The position numbers and the translations under genes were made by a program. A stretch of DNA of 64,000 nt from Linum tenue. Its lineage: Eukaryota; Streptophyta; Magnoliopsida; Malpighiales; Linaceae. Shown here piece after piece: positions 33,561-45,963 of this stretch (within the stretch, counting starts at the first letter, position 1; the number at the start of each line of letters is the position of its first letter). The notes under the pieces were generated by a model. That model saw only the letters and a list, made by a program, of their open reading frames with translations. It was not told the origin of the DNA and searched no databases. The stretch spans positions 87,848,547 through 87,912,546 of the forward strand of contig CAMGYJ010000005.1 in NCBI GenBank assembly GCA_946122785.1, given 5' to 3'.

Positions 33561-34680
33561 AACTCTATGCGATTTTGATTCATTCGAATTACATATCGGT
33601 CCGCCAAACCTAAGGGCGGATGGTATGAACGATCGTTCGTACCCATCTTGTTGTTTTCCATATTTTATTTGGGAAACTGTTGGAGGATAAGAGATTGGGG
33701 GTGAGCAAGGAAGAAGAAGTGATTGTCGGGTTAGAAAAAAAGACAACATGGCCTCAAGGAGTAAACATAGAAGAATAGGAACGTTGAAGCGAAATTAAAA
33801 CAGAATGAAATGAAGGACATGGTCGGGGTCTCTAAACTTAAACGTAGAGACCAAAATGGAGTCTTCTATACTATATATACTGCAGATTCATGGTTATTTT
33901 TTCGCCATTTCAATTTTGCCGGTCCACTATTATAATCTAAAATCAATCACAATCTCAATCCCTAAATAATTTCGGTATCCCAAGCTCAATCCCTAAATAT
34001 TTTGGTATCCCAATCGATACTTTGGTATCTCAATCGGTAATATTGAATGCAAAATTAATTATCTTTGCAATTAATAATTAAATATATAAATATATTTGAT
34101 AGTTTAATTTAGGGCAAAGAGACTAAGCAAAGAATCTTGAGTTTGCCTAGAGTTGGGACATGGATAAGGAGATGGGAGGAGGTGACAACTAAAGTTCTTG
34201 TCATTGTTAATGTTTAATTCGACGAATTGGAGGCTGAGTAATGACTAATACTAGCATTTTCTTTGTTATGTTATGAAAATAACAAGGGATTAGATGAGAG
34301 TGACATAAAATGAAAAGCAAAAATTGAGTTGAATGAGGACTTGTGAGTTATGAAAGAGTGGGAATGACCAAAAGTTGTGTGCTATATTTCATTAAAATTT
34401 AATTTTTGTTGTTTCTCGGTATGTCGGTATATACCGATCCCAATTCCTTAATCCCGAATACCAAATTGCACTCCAAATTGAATCCCAATCCCGATCCTTA
34501 AAAATAATACAATATTCGGTAATACCAAATAGTGATAAGTTCGGTACAATATTCGGTATATCTTAAATGCCAGTACCAAACTTCCTGGCTCCATCCCTAG
34601 CTCCCACCGCATTTCTCGGTTGGGCATTTGGTCATTCACCCATTTTAAACGGCACGCTGCGTTTTGATATCTAATTTCTG
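33561..34680. other. AT-rich spacer with GGTAT-rich small-element remains
   Basis: No gene. 33960-34050 and 34420-34600 are rich in TCGGTAT/ATACCGA words, such as TCGGTATATACCGA near 34422-34435. The right side ends CTCCATCCCTA, which resembles a hAT-type terminus, but I could not find the partner end. Confidence 0.35.
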
Positions 34681-34752
34681 TAGTTTTTTTTTTTATTTCT
34701 GAGTGATATTAATGGAAGATAATAGTTAAGCTTACAATTCTACCCAGGACCC

Positions 34753-37700
34753 CTAAAAGACTCTAAAGAAGCCACCCAAAAAATCAAAAGATTCTAGCTC
34801 TACACGAGACAAAAGCAGTGCTTTATGCACCACTCTATGGGCAGCACTGTTGGCGGATCTAGGTACCTCCCTAAACTCTATGCAAACAGACAAAGAGCTA
34901 AGGATCTGATGACACTCTCGTAACACCGGACCACCAATCGAGTCTTCTATGACGCCTTGACGGACTTGGTTGACGACCACTTCGAAATTACCTTCGACTA
35001 TCACGTGGGTCAAGGATCTAGAGGCTACAATGGAGATAGCGTCTCTAAAAGCTAGAAGCTCCGCCAGATTAGGGTTGACTATTCCTTGATGCTGCAACCC
35101 GAACGCCAACACCACATGCCCGTCTGACCCACGGAAAACAAGCCTAGACGAACACCCGGAGGCACAAACAGTTGCGTCGACGTTAATCTTCAAAAAGCCT
35201 TCTGGTGGAGGGACCCGAGTGGTGGCAGGATGGTTTGGGAGTAGAGAGCTGCAGGGAGGAGGGGGGAGAAGAAGACTGGAGACTTCGAGAACCTGGTTGT
35301 AGAACTTTCTGGCTACGGAACAGACATGAGGTTGGATAAATTCGAAGGTCACTTTATTTCTAGACTTCCAGATTCTCCAAAGTAAACAGACGCATTGAAG
35401 AATGTGGAATGGGGAGGTCTCGGAGACCATGACATGTTGCCACCATAGACTAAAGTTAACAGTCTGGGTGGTCTCTATAAAGTTGCTCAATCCCACTAAA
35501 GTCCACAATCTGATGGCTAGGGGGCATCTGAAGAATAAATATTCAATGCTTTCTCGATGTCTCCAACAGACAGGGCATCGGTTAAGGCAGTTTACCCCAC
35601 GAGTTTGAAGGGCCACTACTGTGGGACGTATGACTTTGAGGCATTGCCATATGAAGAATTTGAGCTTAGGCGTAACATGGATATTCCAAGTCTTTTTCCA
35701 AATAGGAGGGTCGATGATATGCACTGTCAGTTTTCTGCTTGATGCCAATGTTATTTCCAGAGCTAAGTGATAACCCGATTTGACTGTGTATTTTCCATCC
35801 TTGGAATAGTGCCACACTCTAATGTCTTGTTGTGAGTAACGAGGAAGAGGAATTCTCCTGATGAGATCAACAGACTGAGGTTCAAAGCAAGTCTGGAGTT
35901 TTGGTACGTCTCATTTCACTTGACCTTCTTTTATGAAATAAGATACCATAGGTGATCCATTTTGAATATGGGGTCGGGTACTCGGGGTTAAGGGTTTATT
36001 CCCCGGAACCCAGTTATCAATGAACGCCTGGGTTATTTGCCCATTGCCTATTTGCCATCTTAGTACCTGTAGCAGCAGATCTCTTCCAAAAAGTAGACTT
36101 CTCCATCCCCGCGAAGGGTTTGATCTGATTGATGCTTCCAACACCGAGCATTGAGTAAAGTATCGGCCCTTATATATCCGAGAGAGGAGTGAATTTGGAT
36201 TGGTCCATATTCTCCAACATTGTTTAGCTAGCAACGCTTGATTGAAGGCTTCAAAGTCTCTGAATCAAAGACCTCCATGGAATTTGCTGTGAGCTTGGCT
36301 TTTCCAAGAAAACCAGTGGATTGGGTGTTCTGAATTTTGTGTCGCACCCCACCAATTTTTTTTTTTTTTTTTTTGCGATATGACTGTTTAAGCGTCTATA
36401 GTTTTCCTTGGGGAGCTTGAAGTATGACATTCCTAGTACTGGTATATTAGTGGCCGATGTTCTAATAAGAATGTCTTTCCCAGCTTTCGATAGGGATCGA
36501 TGTTTCCACCCTTGTAGCTTCTTAATAAGTTTCTCCTCCATGAACAGGAGTGTCTCTCTTTTTTATATAGAAAAGATGGCCGGTAGACCTAAATACGAGT
36601 CACGTTCTCCTGTAGTTCCAACACCCAATTGAGCACCCATAATTTGAGCTTGGGAAGGGTCTGTATTGTGACTGAAAAGGACGGCCGATTTATTTAAGTT
36701 TACTCATTGACCGCTCAACTCCTCGTAAGCCTGCAGTAGGGAAAGGAGAGTCTTACAATACTCCGGCGAGGCGGCCAAGAATAGGTATGAGTCATCAGCG
36801 AAGAATATATGGGAAATTACCGGACAACTAGGGCGAATTCTAACTCCTTCAAGGTATCCTACGGAGGTAGCTTTCATCATCATACTAGAGAATCCTTCGG
36901 CATAGATGGCGAAAAGGAGAGACGATAGAGGATCTCCTTGTCTTAGTCCTTTTGAAGGTCTAAAGTACTCTAATGGGGAGCCATTAATAAGAACCGAATA
37001 TGACACTGTAGTGACGCACTCTTTTACCCAAGAGATGAATCTAGATTGTATACCAAGAATCCTCATCATTTCGAACAAGAAAGGCCATTTTATTCGGTCG
37101 TATGCTTTCTCCATATCCAGTTTCACTGCCATCCACCTTTTTTCATGGATTTTGAAGTTTTGAGATGGTGAACCATTTCATGACTGATCAGGATATTATC
37201 TGAGATTTGACGCCCTTTGATAAACCCGTTTTGTGTTTGGGATATGATCCTAGGTAGCACCCTACTCAGCCTATCTGCCAATATTTTTGCTATGACTTTG
37301 TAGATCACTTGGCAAAGGCTGATTTGTCTTAGGTTTTTCATGGTTCTTACATCGTTTACCTTGGGGACCAGTGATATCCAAGTACGGTTGAAGGATCTTA
37401 GTAAATGCCTAGAAGGGAAGAAAGCCAGTACTGCTTGGGTCACATCTTGATTGATTAGCTCCCAATAATTTTGGTAGAAGCCTGCCGTAAATCCATCAGG
37501 GCCTGGGGCTTGAGATTTTCCTATGCTGAACACCGCTTTCTTAATTTCTTCTTGAGATATTGGAGCAATCAGATTTTGATTCTGGATCTCGTCTACTGTT
37601 CTTTCTACCGGGAGGTCATACACTGTGTTAGGAAGAGGTCTTTAAAGTAGTCCACGAAAATGTTCAATTTCTCATGTTCAGAAGTACACCATGAACCTTG

Positions 37701-38845
37701 GGAGTTTTCCAGACCCCATATTGTATTGGCTTGTCGTCTAGCTGAGGTGACTATATGGAAATAAGCGGTGTTTTCATCCCCACCTTGTAGCCAATTAGTT
37801 CGGGATTTTTGTCTTCAAAATATTTCTTCCCGGTTATACTGAACAATCCATTCCTTTTCCAAGGATTTGACTAAGGCCCAGTTTACCGGAGCAGTAGATC
37901 TAGCCACTTCTAGTGCGAGGTTTAGGTCATTTATTAACCTTGCTGAGTTAGACGTTCCTCCTTTAGCCCAACCAACCAACGCAAGCCTAGTTCGTAGAAG
38001 CTTACTAAATAGGAAGTATTGAATTGAGCCTGCTACTCCTAAGTTCCAAGCATATGTGATTATTAGCTCAGCTTAAGGCATCTGAATCCACTTGAGATCG
38101 AAACGAAATTGTCTCTTTGCTCTAGCCATAGTAGGATTTGTTTGTAAGTAAAGTAGCCTATTATCTGAGCCTATGTCTGTGAAATGATATATGCTCGTCG
38201 ATGGCCAGATGCTCATCCAGGATGTAGAGACGAAGACTCTATCTATTTTTTGTTCAATCATGACTCTATTCCTTCCCCGATTTGTCCAGGTAAATTTGGG
38301 ACCTTGGGAGTTTGGTTCAAATAGCCCTAAGAGGTTAACAAAGTCCCACAGTGGGTGGGCTTTATCCATTCGCCATGGGGGTCCTCCTGACTTATCAAGG
38401 GGGTATAAGGAGCTATTGAAATCTCCAATAACTAGATAGGGATCCGATAGGCGAGCACAAAAATTTGCAATTTCCTCTAGTTGAGATCGACGTTTAGTCA
38501 CAATATAGGATAAATAAACTCCTATGAGGAAAAACCGAGGACATTTTCCATAGCAAGATAATTATTATTGATGACTGAGATGGCAATATAGCAAGGGGAG
38601 GAGCCCAGAATCAAGACTGAAGTTGATGGTGGCCAAGCAAAGACTAGACCCCCCCACAGGCAGGAGGGGTCAACAGGATGATAATCTGAAAATCCTAACG
38701 TATAAATAAAATACCTGACTTTGTAACTAGGAGACATAGTTTCACACAAAAACAAGAACGACTTGGAAATATTTCGGAAAGCTTTAAGCGTCTAGGAAGT
38801 CAAGGTGTTGTTGATTCCTTGACGGTTCCACGCGTAGACATTCAT
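34753..38845 (-). pseudogene. LINE ORF2: endonuclease, reverse transcriptase, RNase H
   Basis: ORF2 nicks target DNA and primes reverse transcription there. From an ATG at 38845 (MNVYAWNRQGINN): an APE-type endonuclease to ~38073 with FLCET, LVIGDFNSSL, FTWTNRGRN and a SDNRLL where SDH is expected. RT (37623-36704) has SQAPGPDGFTAGFYQ, LADRLSRVLP, QNGFIKGRQISDN, KLDMEKAYDRI, GLRQGDPLS and FADDSYLF. A 354-codon open block (35817-34753) carries the zf-RVT Cys/His segment (residues ~40-105) and RNase H (~207-335, NVDAT, AELLAFRDA). The usual third catalytic Asp lies in an altered VEGN. A stop follows NNTLTS near the start, and frames break around 38510, 37640 and 36350. The element is not functional. 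Confidence 0.88.
36350..36375. repeat. Homopolymer T-tract inside LINE ORF2
   Basis: About 20 consecutive T on the plus strand (A on the coding strand), in the RT-to-zf-RVT linker where neighbouring codons read AKxWWG-type sequence. It shifts the frame. Confidence 0.8.
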
Positions 38846-39470
38846 TTATCGGGTTGGGCCACTTTGGGTTGGCTTCCTCCACCCTTTTATCTTCTATCAC
38901 CTTATGACATTTTGGGACTGATTCCACTACGTCTTCCTCAGGCTCTCGAATGCAGATGCCATTGTTTCTTCTTGTGTAGACTTTTGGTGATCCCTATGAC
39001 TCTATCATAATAGCTTTCCCTTTGGGCTCACCATCTATAATGCGACCAATTGGAGAGCATGATTGTGCTGAGTCGGTGGAGACTTCCCTATTGCCTGTTT
39101 TGTTTAGTTCAAGCTCAAAATCTTGCATTACAAGAAGGTGAGAGTCTCCCATATTTTCTAACAAAAAACTAGGATCCTCACTGCAAAATAGATTACCTAG
39201 TTCGTAAGATGGGGAGGCAGCGTGGATATACAAAGGTCGAACATCATTTGCTTCATGATTCGTTATCATAGTCTTTTCCTTGACGGGCTCTTGGACTTGG
39301 GAAGTCTGATGTTGGTGTCCTTGCTTGCTGGGCCCTTCACCCAGGTTTCTTGACTTAAGACTAGGCCCATTAAGACTCAGTCCATTGGCTTCAAAACAAG
39401 GCCTAGTGAGTGGAAAGGATTGAGAGCACGGAATAGGGTTGGGGTTGCTGACTTGGTGGGATTTTCTCCC

Positions 39471-40390
39471 CTAAGATTTCGCAGCATAGTGGGAAGCTGG
39501 GTTCCCTAAACTTCTTCTTTGGCGATTAGACGACTGACGGTGACTTGGCCCTTCAAGGAGGAGCGGTTTTGGTGGCGACAGAGCAGCGGGTCCGACGTCG
39601 TTCCTCCATACATTGCTCGTCCAATTCTTCTTCTCAATTTTCGCCGAGGCGTATGAATTCTCAATCAATTTGGATCCGGTTCGCTTTCCAAAGATTTCAG
39701 GGCGGAAGTCGTCGCCTCCAGTGACCAGGTCGAACGAGCAGCTCTCCTGGTTATGGCCAATTCTCATGCATCTGAAGCAAACCACCTTGAGGTTTTCGTA
39801 CTTAAGTTTTACCCGGAAGGTCTCGCCTACCGGTCCATCAGCGCTCCGTTTCCTTGCTTCCAGTTTGTGTAGAAGGGGAGCAGAGACATCGATCAAAATT
39901 CTGGCCTTGAATACACATCCTGGCGACTGCCAGACTGCATACATCCCAGCTTCCTCCACCGTGCCCAGTCGTAAAGCTAGCAACCTTCCTAGTGCGACCG
40001 TTCGGTATTCCTCTGGGAGATTCTAGAACTGGACCAGGTATGGGACTCGGGCAAGATCGTTGTACAGAAGCTCTGATGGCGTCACCCATTCTTTGAAGGT
40101 GAAGATTTTCGACTCAATAAACCACGGTGCCTTCTTCAGAGCCTCTTGCCGGTCGGTTTGATTTGAAAAGATGAGCTGGAACAGTTCGTGTTTCGCGTCC
40201 AGTACAGTCACCGGAGCTCTTTTAGCCCAAAGGTTGTTGGCCATATGTTGGACTCTGATTCAAGAGGGATGAGTGGAACAGAGCAATCGACCAACCTAGC
40301 TTAGACCAGCTTTGGTAAGTCCCGCCTCAAGCACTTCATCATTGAACTCAATCGGGCCTACCATTGTGGAATATTTTCCTTTGGTTTGAG
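39471..40390 (-). pseudogene. LINE ORF1: DUF4283-type RNA-binding protein with zinc knuckle
   Basis: ORF1 coats LINE RNA. The DUF4283-like part at ~40390-39990 includes a GPIEFNDEVLEAGL start region, ANNLWAKRAP and APWFIESKIFTFKEW. An in-frame TAG at ~40024 precedes NLPEEYRT, and the same frame continues past it. A zinc knuckle CX2CX4HX4C (CFRCMRIGHNQESC) lies at 39738-39779, followed by a basic, low-complexity tail to 39471. Further stops upstream make it a pseudogene. Confidence 0.82.
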
Positions 40391-40400
40391 GCTTGTGCTA

Positions 40401-40717
40401 GGGATGAGAAGAGGTGAGTAGCTAGTGAATAATTTGGTCGATTGAGGATGGAAGGGGGCTCTCTGAATCTGTTGGGTATAAAAGAAGGCGATTAGATGAT
40501 TATAGCACTTAATGATAGGTGGATTAGTGCCTGAAATTCTTCTAGCAATGATCCAATTATTCACCCGAGTTGTAACGTTTGGATGATGATTGATCATTAA
40601 GAGGGAGTTTGAATCGAAATTGACGTTTGCCTCTTGTCTGCCGAAGTCAAGGCAGTGGGATCTGAATTGATGGTCTATGAGAAGCTCGATTCCAAAAGGA
40701 GAGTGGCTTTTTAAGAG
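40401..40717. other. Possible LINE 5' UTR, segment between ORF1 and LTR-B
   Basis: No independent gene. A 127-codon minus frame here has no recognised domain and runs into LTR-B. Together with 42143-43330 it could be the LINE's 5' region split by LTR-B. Confidence 0.35.
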
Positions 40718-42137
40718 TGATACGCCAAAACACAACACCAAACTGCGACCAAGTGTAATCGCAGTCCGGGAATGCAGTAACAGGCAAGTTATATTATCAA
40801 CCCGGGGTCTAGATCTACTGCTTACTCCGTGATTCTCTATTATCTAGCAAACTAATTCGAGTGATTGTTGTTTAAAAGCAAAAGCAGTAAGAAAGCAGTA
40901 AACTGTTCGGTTTTCAAAGTCAGGAAAGAGTCACTCGGGAATGAGTCCCCCTAGCCCCTTAGTTAGGTTCACTTGTAATTCCCTGGGTTGATTTACTGTT
41001 GATTAAACTGCGGAAGATCCGACAGTAGCTTGGAATCTCTTAAGCTGACCAAGCCCTCGCAGTCTAACTACCCGGCAGACGACTAGTCTTCACCGGGATA
41101 GAAAGCTGAGGCTATGAACACAGAACTCCACTACTGGAATTGAATTCCAGTACAAAGCAGTAAACTGGCTAACTCTCGTATAGCCAATCTCCTACTATCG
41201 AATGAAGAAGCTCTAACAACCTAATCAGATTCTATCTATCTCAGGTTGCAGCAGAAATTGAGAGAAGCTGATCAGACTCCAATCAATTCAATAAACATGC
41301 ATCATTCAATTAAAATCAAACAGTAATATCATCCCAAGTCATTACAATCAAATCCCTAACACAAGGAACTAGGGTTCTTCATACCCAAGTGAGAGAAGGG
41401 TTCTACTCCATAGAGAGAGAAGAGAAAACAGTAATCGGATTAGTCATACTCATAACGATGAGGAAAATCTGCTCCGGGATGATGATTTCCACTCCTATGA
41501 CGATCTCCAAGCTCGATTCGATGAAACCCAGCTCTAAGATAGCTTCTAGGATGTGTTCTTCGTACTTTCTCTCTCTAGGGCTTTGTTTCTGCTCTGAAAA
41601 TACGATTCTCCCACTTTTGGCTCGGAATAGGCTCTAAAACCAGAATTTCCCGACTCGCACGGCCAGGCCACACGGCCGTGTGGTTCACCACTTTGCCCGT
41701 GCGAGTCGAAACGCGGCGTATGGATTAGTCGACCTTCAGCCATCTCACACGGCCAGGGTTGCACGGCCGTGTGAGAATTCCAGTCTGCCCGTGCTCGGCC
41801 TCGGCAGAAATCACACGGCTAGGGTTCTCAATGGCACGGCCGTGTGAAGGTTGTTTGTGCCCGTGTTTGCTCTCGCACAATCCCACACGGCCTGTCTTGG
41901 CCTTTGCACGGCCGTGTGATGCTACGGTCTGCCCGTGCAACTTCCTTGATACCTCGCCACGCGTCCGATCTTCGTCCAATCGACCCCAGACTCGCTCCCA
42001 AGCCTCCATTCACGTACTAGGACCTGAAATATCACAAACAAGCACAACCTAGCGTGAAATCGGCCTAAAATACGAGAATCAACACCTCAAACGGTGTAAG
42101 AACGGGGGTAAAAACATGTGTAAATAACGGTCTATCA
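40718..42137 (-). repeat. LTR-B: solo LTR, 1420 bp, minus orientation
   Basis: Forward start TGATACGCC, end GGTCTATCA; perfect TSD AAGAG at 40713-40717 and 42138-42142. Minus-strand start TGATAGACCG, with CACGCTAGGTTGTG and CAGGTCCTAGTACG near it. Same family and nearly the same length as LTR-A. Confidence 0.93.
41650..41945 (-). promoter_or_regulatory. Inverted-repeat cluster of LTR-B (CACACGG/CCGTGTG arms)
   Basis: Perfect 16-bp palindrome CCACACGGCCGTGTGG at 41668-41683, with three more GCACGGCCGTGTGA-type sites at ~41760, ~41835 and ~41908. Each is preceded by a TCACACGGC-type half-site. It occupies the same place as the AATTAC/GTAATT cluster in LTR-A. Confidence 0.75.
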
Positions 42138-42142
42138 AAGAG

Positions 42143-43335
42143 CAAATTTATTCTTTTTCCGACACATACTATTTCTCTGCTCACTAATTTGAAATTGAAT
42201 TGTAGTAGCCTGCCTTTAATGTGCGCCTTGATAGTGTTTTGGTTTGGGTTTCCCCTTACATTTCACCTATCTTTATGGCTGATGCAGAGACCACAAATTG
42301 CTCTGTTTTTTGGAGCTTTAAATAGCTCTAACTCGTCATAAATTAGACTATTTGAAAGCCCAATTAGGTCTTTTCCGGCGAATACCGTTTTAAAGTTTAT
42401 TGCTTTGTAACCGTTAAACGGAAAGGTTGCATTATTTCTGAGAATTAATGTCTTGATTGTGGTTTGCAGTTGGTGGCGGTCATCGGAGATGTTGGGTGGA
42501 TTCCAGCGAACTGTTGGTGATGCGGTGGGATTGTTTGCCTTGTTACACCAGGATCGACGTCCGAATATAGGGTCCTCTTTCCACGGTGGGGGATTACCTT
42601 CTGGATTCATTTTCCATAGCCTGGGGATGATGGTATTGATTGTTACGCTGAAGGTGGGCCAAGTAGGGACAGGGGGAATCTGGACAAATGATATCGAAGA
42701 GATGAAGGAGGTTGAGCGTGAGATATGGTTGGTGCCGATTAAAACATAGGGCGGTATTTAAATGAATAATAGCTAGAAGCAAGGGAAGAGGTGACCGGTG
42801 GTTTCCGCTGGATTTGATTGTTGGTTCCCGCTGGAATGGAACATTGGTTCCCGCCACCTGACTTCTTTTCACATGACTTCCCTATCACCACTGCTGCTTC
42901 CTCGACAGCCTGATGTGGTGTTAGCATTTGCCCAGTGAGCTGCATCGACAACCTTTGTCTTCTTCTCTTCTTTAGTGGAAGCGGTAACAAGTAATAGGGT
43001 GGAGGAGAAGGAGCTTCAATGGTGGCACAATGACCATTTTCTGGTTTATGTCTGCTATCATTGAATTGGCAATCGACATTCCTGTTCTTTGCATCCTCAA
43101 ACACCCATATGAATTGCCTGACAGCATCGGCAGTTCCTTGGAACCATTTCAATCCTGCGGGCTTCTTCATTCGCTCCTTCCTTTCCTTCCCCAAAAGGCC
43201 AAATCCCTAAACAAATCACAGATGTCGCTGCATCACTGGAGACAGCCAGCAACGCGACATCATCGGTGCTGGTATTGCCATGGGGCAAATGAAAAAGCTA
43301 GAAGTCGTGGCACTGCTGAATAAACGGAGCTGCAA
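42143..43335. other. Unassigned; possible LINE 5' UTR on the minus strand
   Basis: Minus-strand frames of 115, 92 and 151 codons are proline- and serine-rich with no recognised domain; none has gene structure. The segment was contiguous with 40401-40717 before LTR-B inserted. Confidence 0.3.
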
Positions 43336-43755
43336 GGAGCGGATAGCAGCTAGTTCAGCCCTTCAATTAATGAAAAATATAGCACACAACCTTTAGTCAT
43401 TCATCACTATTTCCCAACTTATTTATGCCTTTTTTTGTTTCCTTGTGCCCTTAGGTCATCTAATAATCGTGATTTTGTTCTTTTTTTCTAATCGCCACTG
43501 CTTTTAATTTGTTTATTTTATTTATCTTCATGATTTAATGAGTTGTATTTATTTTGTTTCGATTCAAAATGATTAGATTAATCATTATTTTTTGATAATA
43601 ATATTCACTTTAATTTATTTTCGAACAAAAAAATTGGACCACATTATAGTAAAATTTAATTGTGGTATGAATATAACTTAGTGTAGAATGGTCCTATACA
43701 TTATAGTAGAAATATATTAACCACCGTCTACCACCATTTATCACTATGGTATAGG
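43336..43755. other. AT-rich intergenic DNA, nothing recognised
   Basis: No open frames or terminal repeats apart from short CCACC..TATCAC words near 43725-43745. Confidence 0.5.
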
Positions 43756-43763
43756 GTGGTATT

Positions 43764-44318
43764 AGGGATGACAATTTTGCCCATAGCCATGAGTATTTTA
43801 CTATCCAACTCAATTAGGTTGGGTATGAGATCTAAATATATGATAAATGAGTAGAGTTTAATGGGTTTATACTCATACGCTTTTATTTGGGTTGGGTCGG
43901 GTTGGATTTTTAATCAATAGATTTGGGTATGAAATCATACCCATTTGCAAATTAAAGTGTGGTACTACAACTTAATAAATCTTTAGATTTAGAACCTTTT
44001 TTTTTTTTTTGCATAAAAGCCTTCAAAATATCGATGAAAATTGACACTTTAGTACCTAAATTGTTTTTTGTATTACATTTTCAGACCCTAACTTCTATGT
44101 TTTACAAATAGGCCCAATTTTTGTATGTGTAGTTAAAAACAAGCTCAAGTAAATCAGTATCCATACCCAACTCGTGCCCATTTAGAATACGGAAGCAATA
44201 TTCATACCCAACTCAAACTCACCCTAATCCATATATACTTCAGTCATCCCTACCCATAATCAATGGGTTTACTTGTGTTTTGGTAAAATTACCCATGGGT
44301 GGGCAATTACCATTCTTA
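43764..44318. mobile_element. Non-autonomous hAT-like element, ~555 bp
   Basis: Ends (T)AGGGATGACAATTTTGCCC and, in reverse complement, TAAGAATGGTAATTGCCCACC, imperfect inverted repeats. Flanking GTGGTATT (43756-43763) and GTGGTATA (44319-44326) form an 8-bp TSD with one mismatch. The interior is full of TGGGTATGA/TCATACCCA words. A T-tract near 43998-44010 may mark a nested insertion. Confidence 0.65.
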
Positions 44319-44329
44319 GTGGTATATAT

Positions 44330-45388
44330 GGTCGCAAGAAAATTTTCCTCGGAATATATAAATTTTATAATTCACGATGAACTCTTCATTCTAGGCAAAA
44401 AAAAAACTGAGTAAACGATGAAGATATAAGTCGATTAAAAAATTAGTGATAATAAAAAAAATTGATTTCATCATTTAGATATTACCACACTCAAATTCAG
44501 TTTTCAAGAAGGCATGATTATGCATATGCATAGGAGCTCCTAGATGCTAGCCAGCGACAAAACGCCTCTCCTCGGCGCTAGGCTGACAATATAATACCTA
44601 GGTGGTGCATAGGCGGAGCTAGACACGATTAATCCTCTCGAGACTTGATAATTGAAGTAAGACATGATTAAGATGCAAGAAATTCAATAAAGGAATTGAA
44701 GGTGGGCCACGTCCATCAAGTGCGAGGCATTCCAGAACAAAACCAAAAAAATTTAGACAAAAGCAAAGTCGTTGACGACAAAAAAAAAATACAAAAAATA
44801 TATAACGATCTAGGTTCCACTTAAAAATTATTGGACCCCTGGGAAATACTTGTTTAATGTACATTATTAATAATAATTTTCAATAAAGATTGATATAAAA
44901 ACTCCGACAAAGAAATGATCCAATTAATCAAGATGTACAATATATAAAAAAAGATTTGACATAAAACATATTCTACATTTCCACTATTGAGGCATTAGAA
45001 ATATAAAAAAGAATACCTTCCATCACATCATCTTTATGCACATACACCCTCTCCTCTACCTCTCTTTTTTTCAACCAATAATGACTTCCTAACTCCACTC
45101 CAGTATTTTCTGACATATAAATGTCTCCTTCTTTTCTTTCACCACACTTTTCTTCTCGTTTCTCTCAAATTTAATAACTACCTTCCTCTTTTCTTTACAA
45201 TAATCCTCAAAAATTTATTTCTTTCTCATTCTTTTGTTAACATACATTCATACGCAGAAATGCAACCATCCTAGATAAATCTTATCATTTCTTTTATTTT
45301 TCTCACTATGAGGAACATACATTCATGATCCTAATTGGTAGGAAGAGGTAGGGAAGAGAAAAATAAAAGTTTTGATTATAAGTAGTTG
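44330..45388 (+). other. Upstream region of the CSLD4-like gene
   Basis: No gene. 44520-44640 contains CGCTAGGC, TAGGCGGAGC and GATTAATC words resembling the interior of the hAT element at 31089, probably a fragment. 45040-45190 is pyrimidine-rich (CTCTTTTTTTC, CTTTTCTTTCACC), as in a plant 5' UTR or promoter. A TATA box is not certain. Confidence 0.4.
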
Positions 45389-45864
45389 ATGGCGTCTTCA
45401 TCTTCTCAACCATCAAATAAGGAGATGCGTAGCTCCGGTGGGCCAAACACCAACCAACAAGGTGGGAATCGAAATGCGGCCGGCAATGGGCAGACAGTGA
45501 AATTCGCTCGCCGAACTTCCAGTGGGCGGTACGTTAGCTTATCGAGAGAAGATCTTGATATGTCCGGCGAGATATCAGGTGACTACATGAACTACACCGT
45601 TCACATTCCTCCCACCCCTGACAACCAGCCCATGGACACTTCGTCGGTGGCGGTGAAAGCGGAAGAGCAATACGTGTCCAATTCCTTATTCACAGGTGGA
45701 TTCAACAGTGTTACCCGCGCGCATCTCATGGACAAAGTCATCGAGTTTGAGGTTACCCATCCACAGATGGCTGGTGCTAGGGGCTCGTCTTGTGCCATGC
45801 CAGCCTGTGATGGCAAAGTCATCAAGGATGAGCGTGGCAATGATGTCATCCCTTGCGAGTGCAG

Positions 45865-45963
45865 GTTCGGATGTAGTTATTAGAAAACTATATAAGATCC
45901 AATATTCAATTCATTTCCAGATATAATCAAGACATTTTGTTTGGTTATTTCTTGGATGATTAG
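45865..45963 (+). other. CSLD4-like intron 1 (99 nt)
   Basis: GT (GTTCGG) to AG (GATTAG). It splits an Arg codon at the CECR|xKICRDC junction, the conserved CSLD intron position. Confidence 0.85.

Larger units (their letters stand above)
34684..40400 (-). mobile_element. L1-type LINE (non-LTR retrotransposon), decayed
   Basis: Minus strand. A poly-A tail appears as the T-tract at 34684-34694. ORF2 ends at ~34753, and ORF1 lies at ~40390-39470. Gene order is ORF1 (DUF4283 plus zinc knuckle), then ORF2 (endonuclease, RT, zf-RVT, RNase H), the plant L1 layout. The 5' border is unclear: 40400-40717 and 42143-~43330 may be its 5' UTR, with the solo LTR-B inserted in it. I could not find a TSD. 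Confidence 0.85.

Noticed and set aside
34640..34700. LINE target-site duplication next to the poly-A
   Set aside because: No copy of the sequence before the T-tract could be found near any candidate 5' end (40.3-43.4 kb).
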